A stretch of DNA of 64,000 nucleotides from Halomonas sp. 'Soap Lake #6'. GTDB lineage: Bacteria > Pseudomonadota > Gammaproteobacteria > Pseudomonadales > Halomonadaceae. The notes under the pieces are model-generated. The model was not told where the DNA came from. It saw nothing but the letters and a program-made list of their open reading frames with translations, and ran no database searches. Both the position numbers and the translations under genes were made by a program. Numbering within the stretch: the first letter of the stretch is position 1; each line of letters begins with the position of its first letter. This document shows positions 1 to 8,769 of the stretch, piece after piece. The stretch spans positions 3,720,001 through 3,784,000 of the forward strand of contig NZ_CP020469.1 in NCBI RefSeq assembly GCF_003031405.1. The letters are read 5' to 3'.

Positions 1-1
1 C

Positions 2-121
2 TTGGCCACTGGCCTGCGCTTTGAGCGCCATGCCTTCACCTTGCTGGCGGGCACCGCCGACCGCGAAGAGGGTATTCGCGCCTTCCAAGAAAAACGACCT
101 GCCACTTTTAAAGGGCACTGA
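2..121 (+). CDS. paaF: 2,3-dehydroadipyl-CoA hydratase, C-terminal end only
   Basis: Only the last 39 codons lie in the window; the gene begins upstream. The reading frame ends with residues FQEKRPATFKGH and a TGA. This is the usual tail of crotonase-family hydratases and is nearly repeated at the end of the next gene (FMEKRRPTFKGE). In phenylacetate catabolism PaaF hydrates 2,3-dehydroadipyl-CoA to 3-hydroxyadipyl-CoA in the cytoplasm. The position directly before paaG, with a 16-bp gap, is the usual order. The family is clear; the specific name rests on position. Confidence 0.8.
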   Translation: MATGLRFERHAFTLLAGTADREEGIRAFQEKRPATFKGH

Positions 122-137
122 GACAAGGATATTACCC

Positions 138-929
138 ATGAGCCAAGCGCCCCTGCTTTACAGCGTAGAAGACGGCGTCGCCCGCATCACGCTAAACCGC
201 CCCGACAGCCTGAACAGCTTTAATACCGAGATGCATGCCGAGATGCGCAAGGCGCTTAAAGCCGTGCGCCAAGACCCAAGCGTTCGCGCTCTGCTACTGA
301 CGGGTAGCGGCCGAGGCTTCTGCGCCGGTCAAGACCTTTCCGACCGTAGTGTCGCGCCCGGCGAGCAAGCGCCCGACCTCGGCGAGTCGTTGGAGAAGCG
401 TTACAACCCCATGCTGCGCGCTCTTAAGGACATGCCATTTCCCACCATTTGTGCGGTGAACGGCGTAGCGGCTGGTGCTGGGGCCAATATCGCGCTGGCC
501 TGCGACATCGTCTTGGCAGCCCGCTCGGCAAGCTTTATTCAGGCCTTCTGTAAGATCGGCCTGATCCCAGACTCTGGTGGCACCTGGACATTGCCTAACC
601 TAGTGGGCATGGCACGCGCCAAGGGCTTGGCGATGCTGGGCGACAAGCTACCCGCCGAGACCGCCGAGCAGTGGGGCATGATTTGGCGCTGCGTCGACGA
701 CGAGGCTCTCCAAGAAGAGGCTATGAACATGGCGCGCCACTTGGCCACTCAACCCACACGCGGTTTGGCACTGATTAAGCGCGCCCTGCATGCCAGCAGC
801 AATAACAGCTTCAACGAACAGCTCGATCTGGAACGCGACCTTCAGCGACTGGCCGGGCGCTCTGAAGATTACCGCGAAGGCGTCAGCGCCTTCATGGAGA
901 AACGTCGTCCCACCTTTAAGGGAGAGTGA
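138..929 (+). CDS. paaG: 1,2-epoxyphenylacetyl-CoA isomerase (PaaG)
   Basis: A 263-residue crotonase-fold protein. PaaG turns the ring 1,2-epoxide of phenylacetyl-CoA into the seven-membered oxepin-CoA, and also moves the double bond later in the pathway. The N-terminal strand-turn (VARITLNRPDSLNSF) and the oxyanion-hole stretches GRGFCAGQDLSD and NGVAAGAGANIALACDI are visible. An open frame extends upstream to 21, but the ATG at 138 has an AAGGA ribosome site nine bases before it and gives the family length. Only one base separates its stop from paaH, so the two are surely cotranscribed. Confidence 0.93.
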   Translation: MSQAPLLYSVEDGVARITLNRPDSLNSFNTEMHAEMRKALKAVRQDPSVRALLLTGSGRGFCAGQDLSDRSVAPGEQAPDLGESLEKRYNPMLRALKDMPFPTICAVNGVAAGAGANIALACDIVLAARSASFIQAFCKIGLIPDSGGTWTLPNLVGMARAKGLAMLGDKLPAETAEQWGMIWRCVDDEALQEEAMNMARHLATQPTRGLALIKRALHASSNNSFNEQLDLERDLQRLAGRSEDYREGVSAFMEKRRPTFKGE

Positions 930-930
930 T

Positions 931-2505
931 ATGCCAGCCCTTCCTACCACCGCCACTATTGGCGTCATCGGCGCAGGTGCCATGGGTGCCGGTATCGCTC
1001 AGGTAGCCGCCCAGGCTGGCCACTCGGTGATTCTCCATGACAATCAACCGGGCGCAGCAAAAGCCGGTATCGATAACATTCGTCGCCAGTTGGAACAGCG
1101 TGTCGCCAAGGGCAAAATGACCCAAGACGATGTGGATAACATCATCGCTCGCCTGCAGCCTGCCGATGCCATTAATGCCCTGGCCGACAGCCGCCTGATT
1201 ATCGAAGCCATCGTCGAGAACCTTGAGGTTAAGCGTCAGGTGTTTGCTCAGCTCGAAGCACTATGCTCGCCGGATACCTTGCTCGCCAGCAATACATCGT
1301 CGCTATCGATCACCTCCATTGCCGCCAACCTTGAACACCCGGAACGCATGGCGGGGCTGCATTTCTTCAACCCCGCGCCGGTGATGAAGCTAGTGGAAGT
1401 GGTGTCTGGCCTGGCCACTACCACCAAGGTTGCCGACACCCTTTTCGACACCGCCAGCGCCTGGGGCAAAGTCGCGGTGCACGCCAGCTCCACCCCTGGG
1501 TTCATCGTTAACCGCGTGGCTCGTCCTTTCTATGCTGAAGGGCTGCGCCTGTTACAGGAAGGTGCCAGCGATGCCGCCACCCTGGATGCGCTGATGCGCC
1601 AGGCCGGCGGTTTTCGCATGGGGCCTTTCGAGCTGATGGACCTGATCGGTCATGACGTTAATTACGCCGTAACCCGCTCAGTGTTTGATGCCTACTACGG
1701 TGATACCCGATTCAAGCCCTCCCTGGTGCAGCACGCCCTGGTCGAAGCCGGACGCCTGGGGCGCAAATCCGGTCAAGGCTTCTATGGCTACTTTCGTGAA
1801 GAACAGCGTGACAAGCATCGTGAAGGCCAGCGTGAAGGCGCCGCGAAGCCGCAGCCCAAGTTTGCAGCACCAGTAAACGCGGAACTGCCAGCACTTGTCG
1901 TACAGGGCGCGAATGGCACCATCGCTCCGCTGCTGGAACGCGCCCAGGAAGCCGGACTCGACGTGGTACATCGCGAATCACTGCAGCAAGACGGCACGCC
2001 TCACCTGTACCTAGGCGATCTGACTCTGGCCCTCAGCGATGGGCGTTGCGCCGCCGAGCGCGCAGTCAATGAAGGGCTGGAAGCCCTGGTACTGTTCGAC
2101 CTATGCCTGGACTACCGTAGCGCCAGCGCCATCGCGCTTGCTGCCAGCCACACAACATCACCCGAGTCCTGCCAACTGGCGACCGCTTTCTTCCAGCGCC
2201 TGGGTATGGACGTAGCCTGGCTGACCGACACGCCGGGGCTAGTGGTATTGCGCACCGTAACCATGCTCGCCAATGAAGCCGCCGATGCTGTCTTGCAGGG
2301 GGTTTGTAGTGTCCAGGATGGCGACCTGGCCATGCAGGCCGGGGTCAACTACCCCCGCGGCCCCTTGGCCTGGGCGGACTCGCTGGGCTTGCCCTTCGTT
2401 CACCGCACTCTACTGCACCTACAGCAGAGCTACGGCGAAGAGCGCTATCGCAGCTCTTTCCTGCTGCGTCGCAAAGCCCTGAGCAAGGAACGTTTCCATG
2501 AGTGA
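931..2505 (+). CDS. paaH: 3-hydroxyadipyl-CoA dehydrogenase (PaaH)
   Basis: A 524-residue NAD-dependent 3-hydroxyacyl-CoA dehydrogenase that oxidises 3-hydroxyadipyl-CoA to 3-oxoadipyl-CoA. The Rossmann motif GVIGAGAMGAGIAQ lies near residue 10, and the catalytic-His region is GLHFFNPAPVMKLVEV. A long C-terminal half carries a second dehydrogenase-type helical domain, as is normal for PaaH. The ATG at 931 follows GGGAGAG, one base after the paaG stop. The last eight bases overlap paaI in another frame, which suggests translational coupling. Confidence 0.93.
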   Translation: MPALPTTATIGVIGAGAMGAGIAQVAAQAGHSVILHDNQPGAAKAGIDNIRRQLEQRVAKGKMTQDDVDNIIARLQPADAINALADSRLIIEAIVENLEVKRQVFAQLEALCSPDTLLASNTSSLSITSIAANLEHPERMAGLHFFNPAPVMKLVEVVSGLATTTKVADTLFDTASAWGKVAVHASSTPGFIVNRVARPFYAEGLRLLQEGASDAATLDALMRQAGGFRMGPFELMDLIGHDVNYAVTRSVFDAYYGDTRFKPSLVQHALVEAGRLGRKSGQGFYGYFREEQRDKHREGQREGAAKPQPKFAAPVNAELPALVVQGANGTIAPLLERAQEAGLDVVHRESLQQDGTPHLYLGDLTLALSDGRCAAERAVNEGLEALVLFDLCLDYRSASAIALAASHTTSPESCQLATAFFQRLGMDVAWLTDTPGLVVLRTVTMLANEAADAVLQGVCSVQDGDLAMQAGVNYPRGPLAWADSLGLPFVHRTLLHLQQSYGEERYRSSFLLRRKALSKERFHE

Positions 2506-2980
2506 TTCCTCACTGACACCGCAGCAACTAGCGGAAGCCTGCGCCGAGGCGATGTTTGCCCGCGACCATGCCAGCCAAGGGTTGGGGATGCGCATTACAC
2601 GCGTGGCACCCGGCTTTGCCGAACTGACCATGACCGTGCGTCAGGATATGGTGCAGGGGCACGGCAACTGCCATGGCGGATTTCTGTTTGCCCTGGCCGA
2701 CTCCGCCTTCGCGTTTGCCTGCAACAGCTACGATGAAGCCACAGTAGCCTCTGGTTGCAGTATCGACTATCTCGGCCCCGGCCAGTTGGGTGACGAACTC
2801 ACCGCCACTGCCGAAGAACGTAGCCGCCGCGGTCGCACCGGCATTTATGACATCACGCTGCGCAACCAGCGCGGCGATACCGTTGCCCTGTTCCGTGGGC
2901 GCTCCTACAAAATTCGCGGCAGCGTACGCCGCCTGGAAGATACTGACGCAGAAAATACTGCTGCTGGAGATAACCGATGA
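2498..2980 (+). CDS. paaI: Hydroxyphenylacetyl-CoA thioesterase (PaaI)
   Basis: A 160-residue hot-dog-fold thioesterase. PaaI hydrolyses CoA esters that stall in the pathway, such as ring-hydroxylated phenylacetyl-CoA, and so returns trapped CoA. The typical segment [20 protein letters not shown] is present; it contains the HGG turn and the Asp expected for catalysis. The C-terminus (after about residue 140) is charged and slightly longer than usual. The start overlaps the end of paaH by eight bases, and its TGA overlaps the paaJ ATG (ATGA at 2977). Confidence 0.92.
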   Translation: MSDSSLTPQQLAEACAEAMFARDHASQGLGMRITRVAPGFAELTMTVRQDMVQGHGNCHGGFLFALADSAFAFACNSYDEATVASGCSIDYLGPGQLGDELTATAEERSRRGRTGIYDITLRNQRGDTVALFRGRSYKIRGSVRRLEDTDAENTAAGDNR

Positions 2981-4182
2981 AAGACGCGCTAATTATTGAT
3001 GCTGTTCGCACCCCGATAGGTCGCTACGGTGGTGCACTTTCGAGTATACGTGCCGATGATCTGGGGGCCATTCCCATGCGCACCCTGATGGAGCGCAACC
3101 CGAGCGTCGACTGGTCGCTGATTGACGATATCTTTTACGGCTGCGCCAATCAGGCGGGGGAAGACAACCGCAACGTGGCGCGTATGTCTGCACTGCTCGC
3201 CGGGCTTCCGGTGGAAGTTCCCGGCGCTACTATTAACCGCTTGTGCGGTTCCGGTATGGACGCCATAGGCAACGCCGCCCGCACCATAAAAACCGGTGAA
3301 GCAGGGCTGATGATTGCTGGCGGGGTGGAATCAATGTCCCGGGCACCCTTCGTCATGGGCAAAGCAGAACAAGCCTTCTCACGCCAAGCCGATATCTTCG
3401 ACACCACCATCGGCTGGCGCTTTATCAATCGCGCCATGAAAGCTCAGTTTGGCGTGGACTCCATGCCCGAAACCGCTGAGAACGTGGCCGAACAATTTGG
3501 TATTTCCCGGGAAGACCAAGATGCTTTCGCACTCCGCAGCCAGCAGCGCACCGCCGCCGCTATGGAGGCTGGCCGCCTGGCCGCAGAGATCGTGCCCGTT
3601 GTAATTCCCAGGCGCAAGCAAGACCCGCTGATCGTGGATGCCGATGAGCACCCACGTGCCTCTACTACCGCTGAGCAGCTCGCCAAGCTGCCTACCCCCT
3701 TTCGCGAAGGCGGCAGCGTCACAGCAGGTAACGCCTCGGGCGTTAATGATGGCGCCTGCGCACTACTGATGGCATCCCCCGAGCAAGCAGAGCGTTTCGG
3801 CCTTAAGGCTCGTGCCCGTGTGGTAGGCATGGCCACCGCCGGGGTAGAACCCCGCATTATGGGGTTCGGTCCCTCTCCAGCCACCCGCAAGGTGCTGGCC
3901 CAAACCGGGCTTACTCTGGAGCAGATGGATGTCATCGAACTTAACGAAGCTTTCGCCGCCCAGGCCTTGGCGGTCATGCGTGATCTGGGCCTTAGCGATG
4001 ACGCCGAACACGTCAACCCTAATGGAGGTGCCATCGCGCTAGGCCACCCACTGGGCATGAGTGGCGCACGGCTAGTCACCACCGCGCTGCATGAACTCGA
4101 ACGTCGGCAAGGACGCTTTGCGCTATGCACTATGTGTATTGGCGTCGGCCAGGGTATTGCGCTGATCATTGAGCGCTTATAA
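2977..4182 (+). CDS. paaJ: 3-oxoadipyl-CoA/3-oxo-5,6-dehydrosuberyl-CoA thiolase (PaaJ)
   Basis: A 401-residue thiolase that releases acetyl-CoA from 3-oxoadipyl-CoA and the related C8 intermediate. The nucleophilic cysteine is C90 in [16 protein letters not shown]. The C-terminal catalytic signatures are [17 protein letters not shown] (His) and [10 protein letters not shown] (Cys). The length matches PcaF/PaaJ thiolases. It starts at the ATGA overlap with paaI. An 80-bp gap then separates it from paaK, with no clear terminator in it, so paaK probably belongs to the same transcript. Confidence 0.93.
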   Translation: MKDALIIDAVRTPIGRYGGALSSIRADDLGAIPMRTLMERNPSVDWSLIDDIFYGCANQAGEDNRNVARMSALLAGLPVEVPGATINRLCGSGMDAIGNAARTIKTGEAGLMIAGGVESMSRAPFVMGKAEQAFSRQADIFDTTIGWRFINRAMKAQFGVDSMPETAENVAEQFGISREDQDAFALRSQQRTAAAMEAGRLAAEIVPVVIPRRKQDPLIVDADEHPRASTTAEQLAKLPTPFREGGSVTAGNASGVNDGACALLMASPEQAERFGLKARARVVGMATAGVEPRIMGFGPSPATRKVLAQTGLTLEQMDVIELNEAFAAQALAVMRDLGLSDDAEHVNPNGGAIALGHPLGMSGARLVTTALHELERRQGRFALCTMCIGVGQGIALIIERL

Positions 4183-4262
4183 GCCATTACTAACACCAAT
4201 CCATAGACCATGGCGCATTTAGAACCTAGTCCAATAACAACTTGCCTGACCGGAGACCCCCG

Positions 4263-5576
4263 ATGAATCAGCCCGCTACGCCTATCGACACTGCAACGCT
4301 CGATCCCCTGGAAACTGCCAGCGTCGACGAGCTGCGCGCCACTCAGCTCAAGCGCCTGAAGTGGAGCCTGAAGCACGCTTACGACAATGTGCCCTTCTAC
4401 CGCCAGTCTTTCGACAAAGCCGGGGTACATCCCGACGATATCCAGACGCTGGCGGATCTCGCCAAACTGCCTTTTACCACTAAGGCCGATTTACGCGATA
4501 ACTACCCGTTTGGCATGCTGGCCACGCCAATGAGCGAGATAGTACGCATTCACGCCTCCAGCGGCACCACTGGGCAACCTACGGTAGTGGGCTACACCCA
4601 GAAGGATATTGATGTGTGGTCCGATGTAGTGGCGCGTTCAATCCGCGCCGCCGGCGGCAGTCGCAGTGACAAAGTGCATGTGGCCTATGGCTACGGCCTG
4701 TTCACTGGCGGGCTGGGCGCTCACTATGGCGCCGAACGCCTGGGCTGCGCGGTGATCCCCATGTCGGGCGGCCAAACTGAGAAACAGGTTCAGTTGATCC
4801 GTGACTTCGAGCCGGACATCATCATGGTCACTCCCTCGTACATGCTCAACATCGCTGACGAGATGGAGCGTCAAGGCATCGACCCCCACACACTGCCGCT
4901 GCGTACCGGTATTTTTGGCGCCGAGCCCTGGACCGACAGCATGCGCACCGCCCTTGAGAAGCGCTTGGGTATCGACGCATTGGATATCTATGGCCTGTCG
5001 GAAGTGATGGGCCCAGGCGTAGGCATGGAGTGCCTGGAAACCAAGGATGGCCCGACCATCTGGGAAGACCACTTCTACCCAGAAATTATCGATCCAGCCA
5101 GTGGCGAAGTGCTACCCGACGGCGAATATGGCGAGCTGGTATTCACCACCTTGACTAAAGAAGGCCTGCCGGTGATTCGCTACCGCACCCGCGACCTGAC
5201 CCGTTTACTGCCGGGCACTGCACGCCCCATGCGGCGTATCGACAAGATTACTGGCCGAAGCGACGACATGCTGATCATTCGTGGGGTGAATGTGTTCCCC
5301 ACCCAGATCGAAGAGCAGTTGCTTAAGATCGCGGCACTTTCTCCTCACTACGAAATTGAAATCAGCCGCCAAGGCAATATGGATACGGTGCTTGTACGTG
5401 TGGAGGCGAATCATCATGACATCGCCCGCGACCCCGTGGCCTGTGAACAAGCCGCGCAGCAGCTCCGCCACGCTATCAAGACTTACATTGGTATTAGCAG
5501 CCAGGTTGAAGTGTGCCCGGTAGAAAGCGTTATGCGCTCGCTGGGCAAAGCCAGACGCGTTAAAGATCTACGTTAA
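4263..5576 (+). CDS. paaK: Phenylacetate-CoA ligase (PaaK)
   Basis: A 437-residue adenylate-forming ligase that activates phenylacetate to phenylacetyl-CoA with ATP, the entry step for the free acid. The phosphate-binding loop is ASSGTTGQPTVVGYT near residue 100. The adenylation motif LDIYGLSEVMGPGVG and the hinge/C-terminal region TGRSDDMLIIRGVNVFP are also present. The ATG at 4263 follows a GGAG seven bases upstream; an in-frame codon at 4242 lacks a ribosome site. It is the last gene of the first paa block and is followed by a strong terminator. Confidence 0.94.
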   Translation: MNQPATPIDTATLDPLETASVDELRATQLKRLKWSLKHAYDNVPFYRQSFDKAGVHPDDIQTLADLAKLPFTTKADLRDNYPFGMLATPMSEIVRIHASSGTTGQPTVVGYTQKDIDVWSDVVARSIRAAGGSRSDKVHVAYGYGLFTGGLGAHYGAERLGCAVIPMSGGQTEKQVQLIRDFEPDIIMVTPSYMLNIADEMERQGIDPHTLPLRTGIFGAEPWTDSMRTALEKRLGIDALDIYGLSEVMGPGVGMECLETKDGPTIWEDHFYPEIIDPASGEVLPDGEYGELVFTTLTKEGLPVIRYRTRDLTRLLPGTARPMRRIDKITGRSDDMLIIRGVNVFPTQIEEQLLKIAALSPHYEIEISRQGNMDTVLVRVEANHHDIARDPVACEQAAQQLRHAIKTYIGISSQVEVCPVESVMRSLGKARRVKDLR

Positions 5577-5654
5577 TACCAATCGCTGGTACCTACCGGG
5601 CCCAGCCTAGGGTTGCTCGGATCATGTGGCAACCAACTTAAGATCTTGCCTGCC

Positions 5655-5689
5655 GTATCAAAAAAGCCCCAGAGGGGCTTTTTTGATAC
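5655..5689. terminator. Intrinsic terminator after paaK, likely bidirectional
   Basis: A perfect 16-bp inverted repeat (arms 5655-5670 and 5674-5689, loop AGA). The GC part is GCCCC/GGGGC, followed by six T on the plus strand and preceded by six A. It separates the paaGHIJK block from the paaA promoter. Confidence 0.93.
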
Positions 5690-5802
5690 CTAAAATTCTT
5701 CTTAATTTAACAATCACAAAACGTTAAGAGTAACTCCCAAAGGGAGGCTACGCCTTTGTATCTGGGCAATTTTTTCATTATTCATTATCACAAAGTCTTA
5801 AA

Positions 5803-5844
5803 GCGACACACAAAGATACTTATTGATAAATAATTCTGTGTCAC
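5803..5844. promoter_or_regulatory. Spaced inverted repeat around the paaA promoter, possible operator
   Basis: GCGACACAC at 5803-5811 and CTGTGTCAC at 5836-5844 form an inverted repeat with eight of nine bases matching and centres 33 bp apart. The left half lies just upstream of the -35 and the right half lies between -35 and -10 of the predicted paaA promoter. This is a plausible site for a phenylacetyl-CoA-responsive regulator. No paaX or paaR gene is in the window, so the binding protein is unknown. Confidence 0.45.
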
Positions 5845-5850
5845 TATACT
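5823..5850 (+). promoter_or_regulatory. Predicted sigma-70 promoter of paaABCDE-paaZ
   Basis: TTGATA (5823-5828), a 16-bp spacer, then TATACT (5845-5850): five of six matches to each consensus hexamer. It lies 52 bp upstream of the paaA start in an AT-rich spacer. Confidence 0.6.
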
Positions 5851-5901
5851 TCAAAGAAGATAAATTAAACTTCCTGATATACCGACGCCGCGGAGGTCTC
5901 T

Positions 5902-6888
5902 ATGTACGCGCAGCTCGTTGAAACCGGTACTAGCAAGCTCAGAACGCTTGATGAGATGAGCCCTGAGGAACGCCAGTTCCAGGAGCGCATCAATGATGAA
6001 ATCAAGATAGAGCCAAAGAACTGGATGCCGGATGCCTATCGCAAGACCTTGATCCGCCAGATCTCGCAGCACGCCCACTCAGAGATTGTCGGTATGCTGC
6101 CGGAAGGCAATTGGCTGACACGGGCGCCAACGCTCAAGCGCAAGCTGCAGCTAATGGCCAAAATTCAGGATGAGGCAGGTCACGGCCTGTACCTCTATAG
6201 CGCCATGGAAACCCTGGGTGCAGACCGCGACGAAGAGATCGACAAGCTTCACGATGGCCGTTCCAAGTACTCCAGCATCTTTAACTACCCAACGCTCAAC
6301 TGGGCTGACATGGGCACGATTGGCTGGCTGGTCGATGGCGCTGCCATCGTCAATCAGGTACCTCTACAGCGCACCTCTTATGGCCCCTATGCACGCGCCA
6401 TGATTCGTGTGTGTAAGGAAGAGAGCTTCCACCAGCGTCAGGGGTATCAAATCTTGCTGACCATGATGCAAGAAGGCACCGATGACCAAAAAGCCATGGT
6501 GCAGGACTCCATTAACCGCTTCTGGTGGCCAGCCCTGATGATGTTCGGCCCATCTGACGAACACTCTCCCAACAGTGCCCAGTCGATGGCCTGGAAGATC
6601 AAGCGCCACAGCAACGATGAGCTGCGTCAGCGCTTCCTTGACCAGACTGTGCCGCAGCTTGAGCTACTGGGCTGCACCGCGCCTGATCCGGATCTTAAAT
6701 ATAACCAGGAAACTGGCCACTACGAGTTCGGTGAAATTGATTGGAAAGAGTTCTTCGATGTGGTCAAGGGCAACGGCCCCTGCAACCGCGAGCGTATCGA
6801 AGCACGTCGCAGCGCCATTGATAACGGTGCCTGGGTACGTGAAGCCGCCGTGGCTCACGCCGCCAAGCGCCAACACCGAGCAGCCTGA
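5902..6888 (+). CDS. paaA: Phenylacetyl-CoA epoxidase catalytic subunit A
   Basis: A 328-residue subunit of the soluble diiron multicomponent monooxygenase that forms the 1,2-epoxide of phenylacetyl-CoA. The ferritin-like diiron ligands are visible as the [11 protein letters not shown] and [13 protein letters not shown] motifs. A C-terminal stretch after about residue 300 (rich in A, H, R) is likely flexible. A GGAGG lies eight bases before the ATG. It opens the second paa block, with its own promoter upstream. The epoxidase works as an A-B-C complex fed with electrons by PaaE. Confidence 0.95.
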   Translation: MYAQLVETGTSKLRTLDEMSPEERQFQERINDEIKIEPKNWMPDAYRKTLIRQISQHAHSEIVGMLPEGNWLTRAPTLKRKLQLMAKIQDEAGHGLYLYSAMETLGADRDEEIDKLHDGRSKYSSIFNYPTLNWADMGTIGWLVDGAAIVNQVPLQRTSYGPYARAMIRVCKEESFHQRQGYQILLTMMQEGTDDQKAMVQDSINRFWWPALMMFGPSDEHSPNSAQSMAWKIKRHSNDELRQRFLDQTVPQLELLGCTAPDPDLKYNQETGHYEFGEIDWKEFFDVVKGNGPCNRERIEARRSAIDNGAWVREAAVAHAAKRQHRAA

Positions 6889-6961
6889 ACTGGCAACGCC
6901 CGCTTGGGCGCAGGTTAACAGCAAGATCGCGGTTTTCAGAACCTGATTTTTTAAAACAATA

Positions 6962-6985
6962 AGGAGTCTCACAAGGTGAGGCTCC
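6962..6985 (+). other. Intercistronic stem-loop between paaA and paaB
   Basis: AGGAGTCTCAC (6962-6972) pairs with GTGAGGCTCCT (6975-6985) in ten of eleven positions, with a two-base loop. No T-run follows, so it is unlikely to terminate. A smaller hairpin (CGCCC/GGGCG) lies at about 6898-6911. Such stems often mark mRNA processing or stabilise the upstream message. The paaA-paaB gap (119 bp) is the longest within the epoxidase genes. Confidence 0.55.
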
Positions 6986-7007
6986 TGTGACCACCGAGGC
7001 TTTTCTC

Positions 7008-7289
7008 ATGGCTGACTGGCCCCTCTTTGAAGTTTTTATACGCAGCAAGCACGGTCTTAACCACAAGCACGTCGGAAGCGTACACGCCGCCGATCGCCGC
7101 ATGGCAATAGAGAACGCCCGTGAGCTGTACACCCGTCGCAATGAAGGGGTGAGCATCTGGATTGTTCCGGCTAGCGAAATCACCGCCTCTTCTCCCGATG
7201 AGAAAGAGCCGCTGTTCGACCCGTCTAACGACAAGGTCTATCGCCATGCATCCTTCTACAAACTGCCGAAAGATGTCGGCCACATGTAA
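7008..7289 (+). CDS. paaB: Phenylacetyl-CoA epoxidase subunit B
   Basis: A 93-residue structural/bridging subunit of the epoxidase. The strongly conserved PaaB pattern is visible: WPLFEVFIRSKHGLNHKHVG, then HAADRRMAIENARELYTRR, and a final VYRHASFY. The frame also allows a GTG start at 6987, seven codons earlier. The ATG at 7008 has a CGAGG eight bases upstream and gives the normal family N-terminus (about five residues before WPL), so it is preferred. Its stop is 11 bp before paaC. Confidence 0.92.
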   Translation: MADWPLFEVFIRSKHGLNHKHVGSVHAADRRMAIENARELYTRRNEGVSIWIVPASEITASSPDEKEPLFDPSNDKVYRHASFYKLPKDVGHM

Positions 7290-7300
7290 GGGAGGCAGCG

Positions 7301-8167
7301 ATGCAAAACATATCTCATCAAGACCCGGCTCATCGAAACTCGACTCACCGAAAAGCGGCCCAGAAAAACACAGCTCAAAAAACACAAACACCCTTGGTCA
7401 ATTACCTGCTGCGCCTTGGCGACAACGCCTTGGTACTCGGCCAGCGCCACGCACAACTGTGCGGCAAGGCACCAGCACTGGAGGAAGAGCTGGCCTTGAT
7501 GAACGTGGGCCTAGACCTCTTCGGCCAGGCGCGCAACTGGCTGGGTTATGCTGCTGAACTGATGGCTGCTGAACTCGAAGGCGATGATAGCCAGGGCGAG
7601 ATCGATGCCGACCATCTGGCCTTTCGCCGTGACGCTCAGGACTTCCGTAACCTATTGCTCGTCGAACAGCCCAACGGCGACTTCGCCAACATCATGGGGC
7701 GCCAGTTCCTATTCGATGCCTGGCACGTACACCTGCTTGATGGACTCGCTCAGTCCAGCGACCCGCGCATTGCTGAAGTGGCCGCCAAGTCGCTAAAAGA
7801 AGCAACGTATCATCTGCGCCGCTCCTCTGAGTGGGTTATTCGCCTGGGCGATGGCACTGAAGAGAGCCACACCCGCATGCAGCACGCCCTCGACAACCTC
7901 TGGCAGTTCACCGGCGAGCTATTGCAGGTCGACGAGATTGACCAGGCCATGCTGGAAGCCGGTATTGCGCCAGACCCAGACACGCTGGCCAACCGCTGGA
8001 AAGCTACCGTAGAAGAGGTGCTTGAAGAAGCCACCCTGGCACGCCCTCCTTACGACGCCTGGATGTATACCGGCGGTAAAGTCGGCCATCACACCGAACA
8101 CTTGGGCTTTCTATTGGCGGAAATGCAATATCTGCCGAGGGCATATCCCGATGCGACCGTCTGGTAA
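7301..8167 (+). CDS. paaC: Phenylacetyl-CoA epoxidase subunit C
   Basis: A 288-residue ferritin-like partner of PaaA that stabilises the catalytic subunit but lacks a working diiron site. Typical segments are YLLRLGDNALVLGQRH, FGQARNWLGYAAE and the C-terminal GGKVGHHTEHLGFLLAEMQY. The first 28 or so residues (rich in H, Q, K, T, S) come before the usual start of the fold and form an unusual low-complexity extension. The ATG at 7301 has a strong GGGAGG, and no other ATG with a ribosome site occurs before the conserved core. The last 17 bases overlap paaD. Confidence 0.93.
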   Translation: MQNISHQDPAHRNSTHRKAAQKNTAQKTQTPLVNYLLRLGDNALVLGQRHAQLCGKAPALEEELALMNVGLDLFGQARNWLGYAAELMAAELEGDDSQGEIDADHLAFRRDAQDFRNLLLVEQPNGDFANIMGRQFLFDAWHVHLLDGLAQSSDPRIAEVAAKSLKEATYHLRRSSEWVIRLGDGTEESHTRMQHALDNLWQFTGELLQVDEIDQAMLEAGIAPDPDTLANRWKATVEEVLEEATLARPPYDAWMYTGGKVGHHTEHLGFLLAEMQYLPRAYPDATVW

Positions 8168-8750
8168 CCACCCACCTGCGTCTATCGATGACAGGCTTAC
8201 CGATGACTGGCCCTCCAGTGATTTGATCGGTAGTGACCGCAGCGGGCTTCCACCAGCCGGTGACGAAGGCGATGTCGAAGCTGTACGGGCCGTTTTGCAG
8301 GAAGTGCCAGACCCTGAAGTTCCGGTCGTCAGCGTGGTTGAGCTGGGAATTGTGCGGGATATCGATTGGGTTGATGGTCGGTTAGCGGTCAGCGTGACGC
8401 CGACCTACTCCGGCTGCCCGGCCACGGAAGTGATTGAGCAGCATATCCATGAAGCGCTGGTGGCCGCCGGCTACTCTAACCCGTTGATCCAGCGACGCTT
8501 ATCACCCGCTTGGACAACCGATTGGCTGACCGAGGCCGGGCGCGAAAAACTGCGCGCCTACGGCATCGCTCCACCGGTGGGGAGCGCCAACAAACGTAGC
8601 CTAACCGGCCAGCCCGATCCGGTTGTGCCCTGCCCTTTATGTGGCAGCAAAGCAACCGAACGTGTCAGCGAATTCGGCTCCACGGCTTGCAAGGCGCTCT
8701 ACCGCTGCCGCGACTGCCTGGAGCCTTTCGATTATTTCAAGTGTCTGTAA
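8151..8750 (+). CDS. paaD: PaaD, iron-sulfur/maturation protein of the epoxidase
   Basis: A 199-residue protein with a MIP18/DUF59 domain (about residues 40-125, with VSVVELGIVRDIDW and TPTYSGCPATEVIEQ). A C-terminal four-cysteine metal site follows (CPLCGS, then CRDC). PaaD is needed in vivo for phenylacetyl-CoA epoxidation, probably in Fe-S or diiron assembly, but is not part of the catalytic complex. The frame is open upstream; the ATG at 8151, with GAGGG nine bases before it, fits. It starts inside the last codons of paaC, which suggests coupling. The N-terminal 35 residues are variable and polar. Confidence 0.92.
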   Translation: MRPSGNHPPASIDDRLTDDWPSSDLIGSDRSGLPPAGDEGDVEAVRAVLQEVPDPEVPVVSVVELGIVRDIDWVDGRLAVSVTPTYSGCPATEVIEQHIHEALVAAGYSNPLIQRRLSPAWTTDWLTEAGREKLRAYGIAPPVGSANKRSLTGQPDPVVPCPLCGSKATERVSEFGSTACKALYRCRDCLEPFDYFKCL

Positions 8751-8769
8751 AACGACGAGACCATTTCCC

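Noticed and set aside
3444-4430. Long minus-strand frame of 328 residues opposite paaJ
   Set aside because: Shadow of the thiolase gene: low-complexity Ser/Ala/Arg composition, no ribosome site, and it crosses into the intergenic gap.
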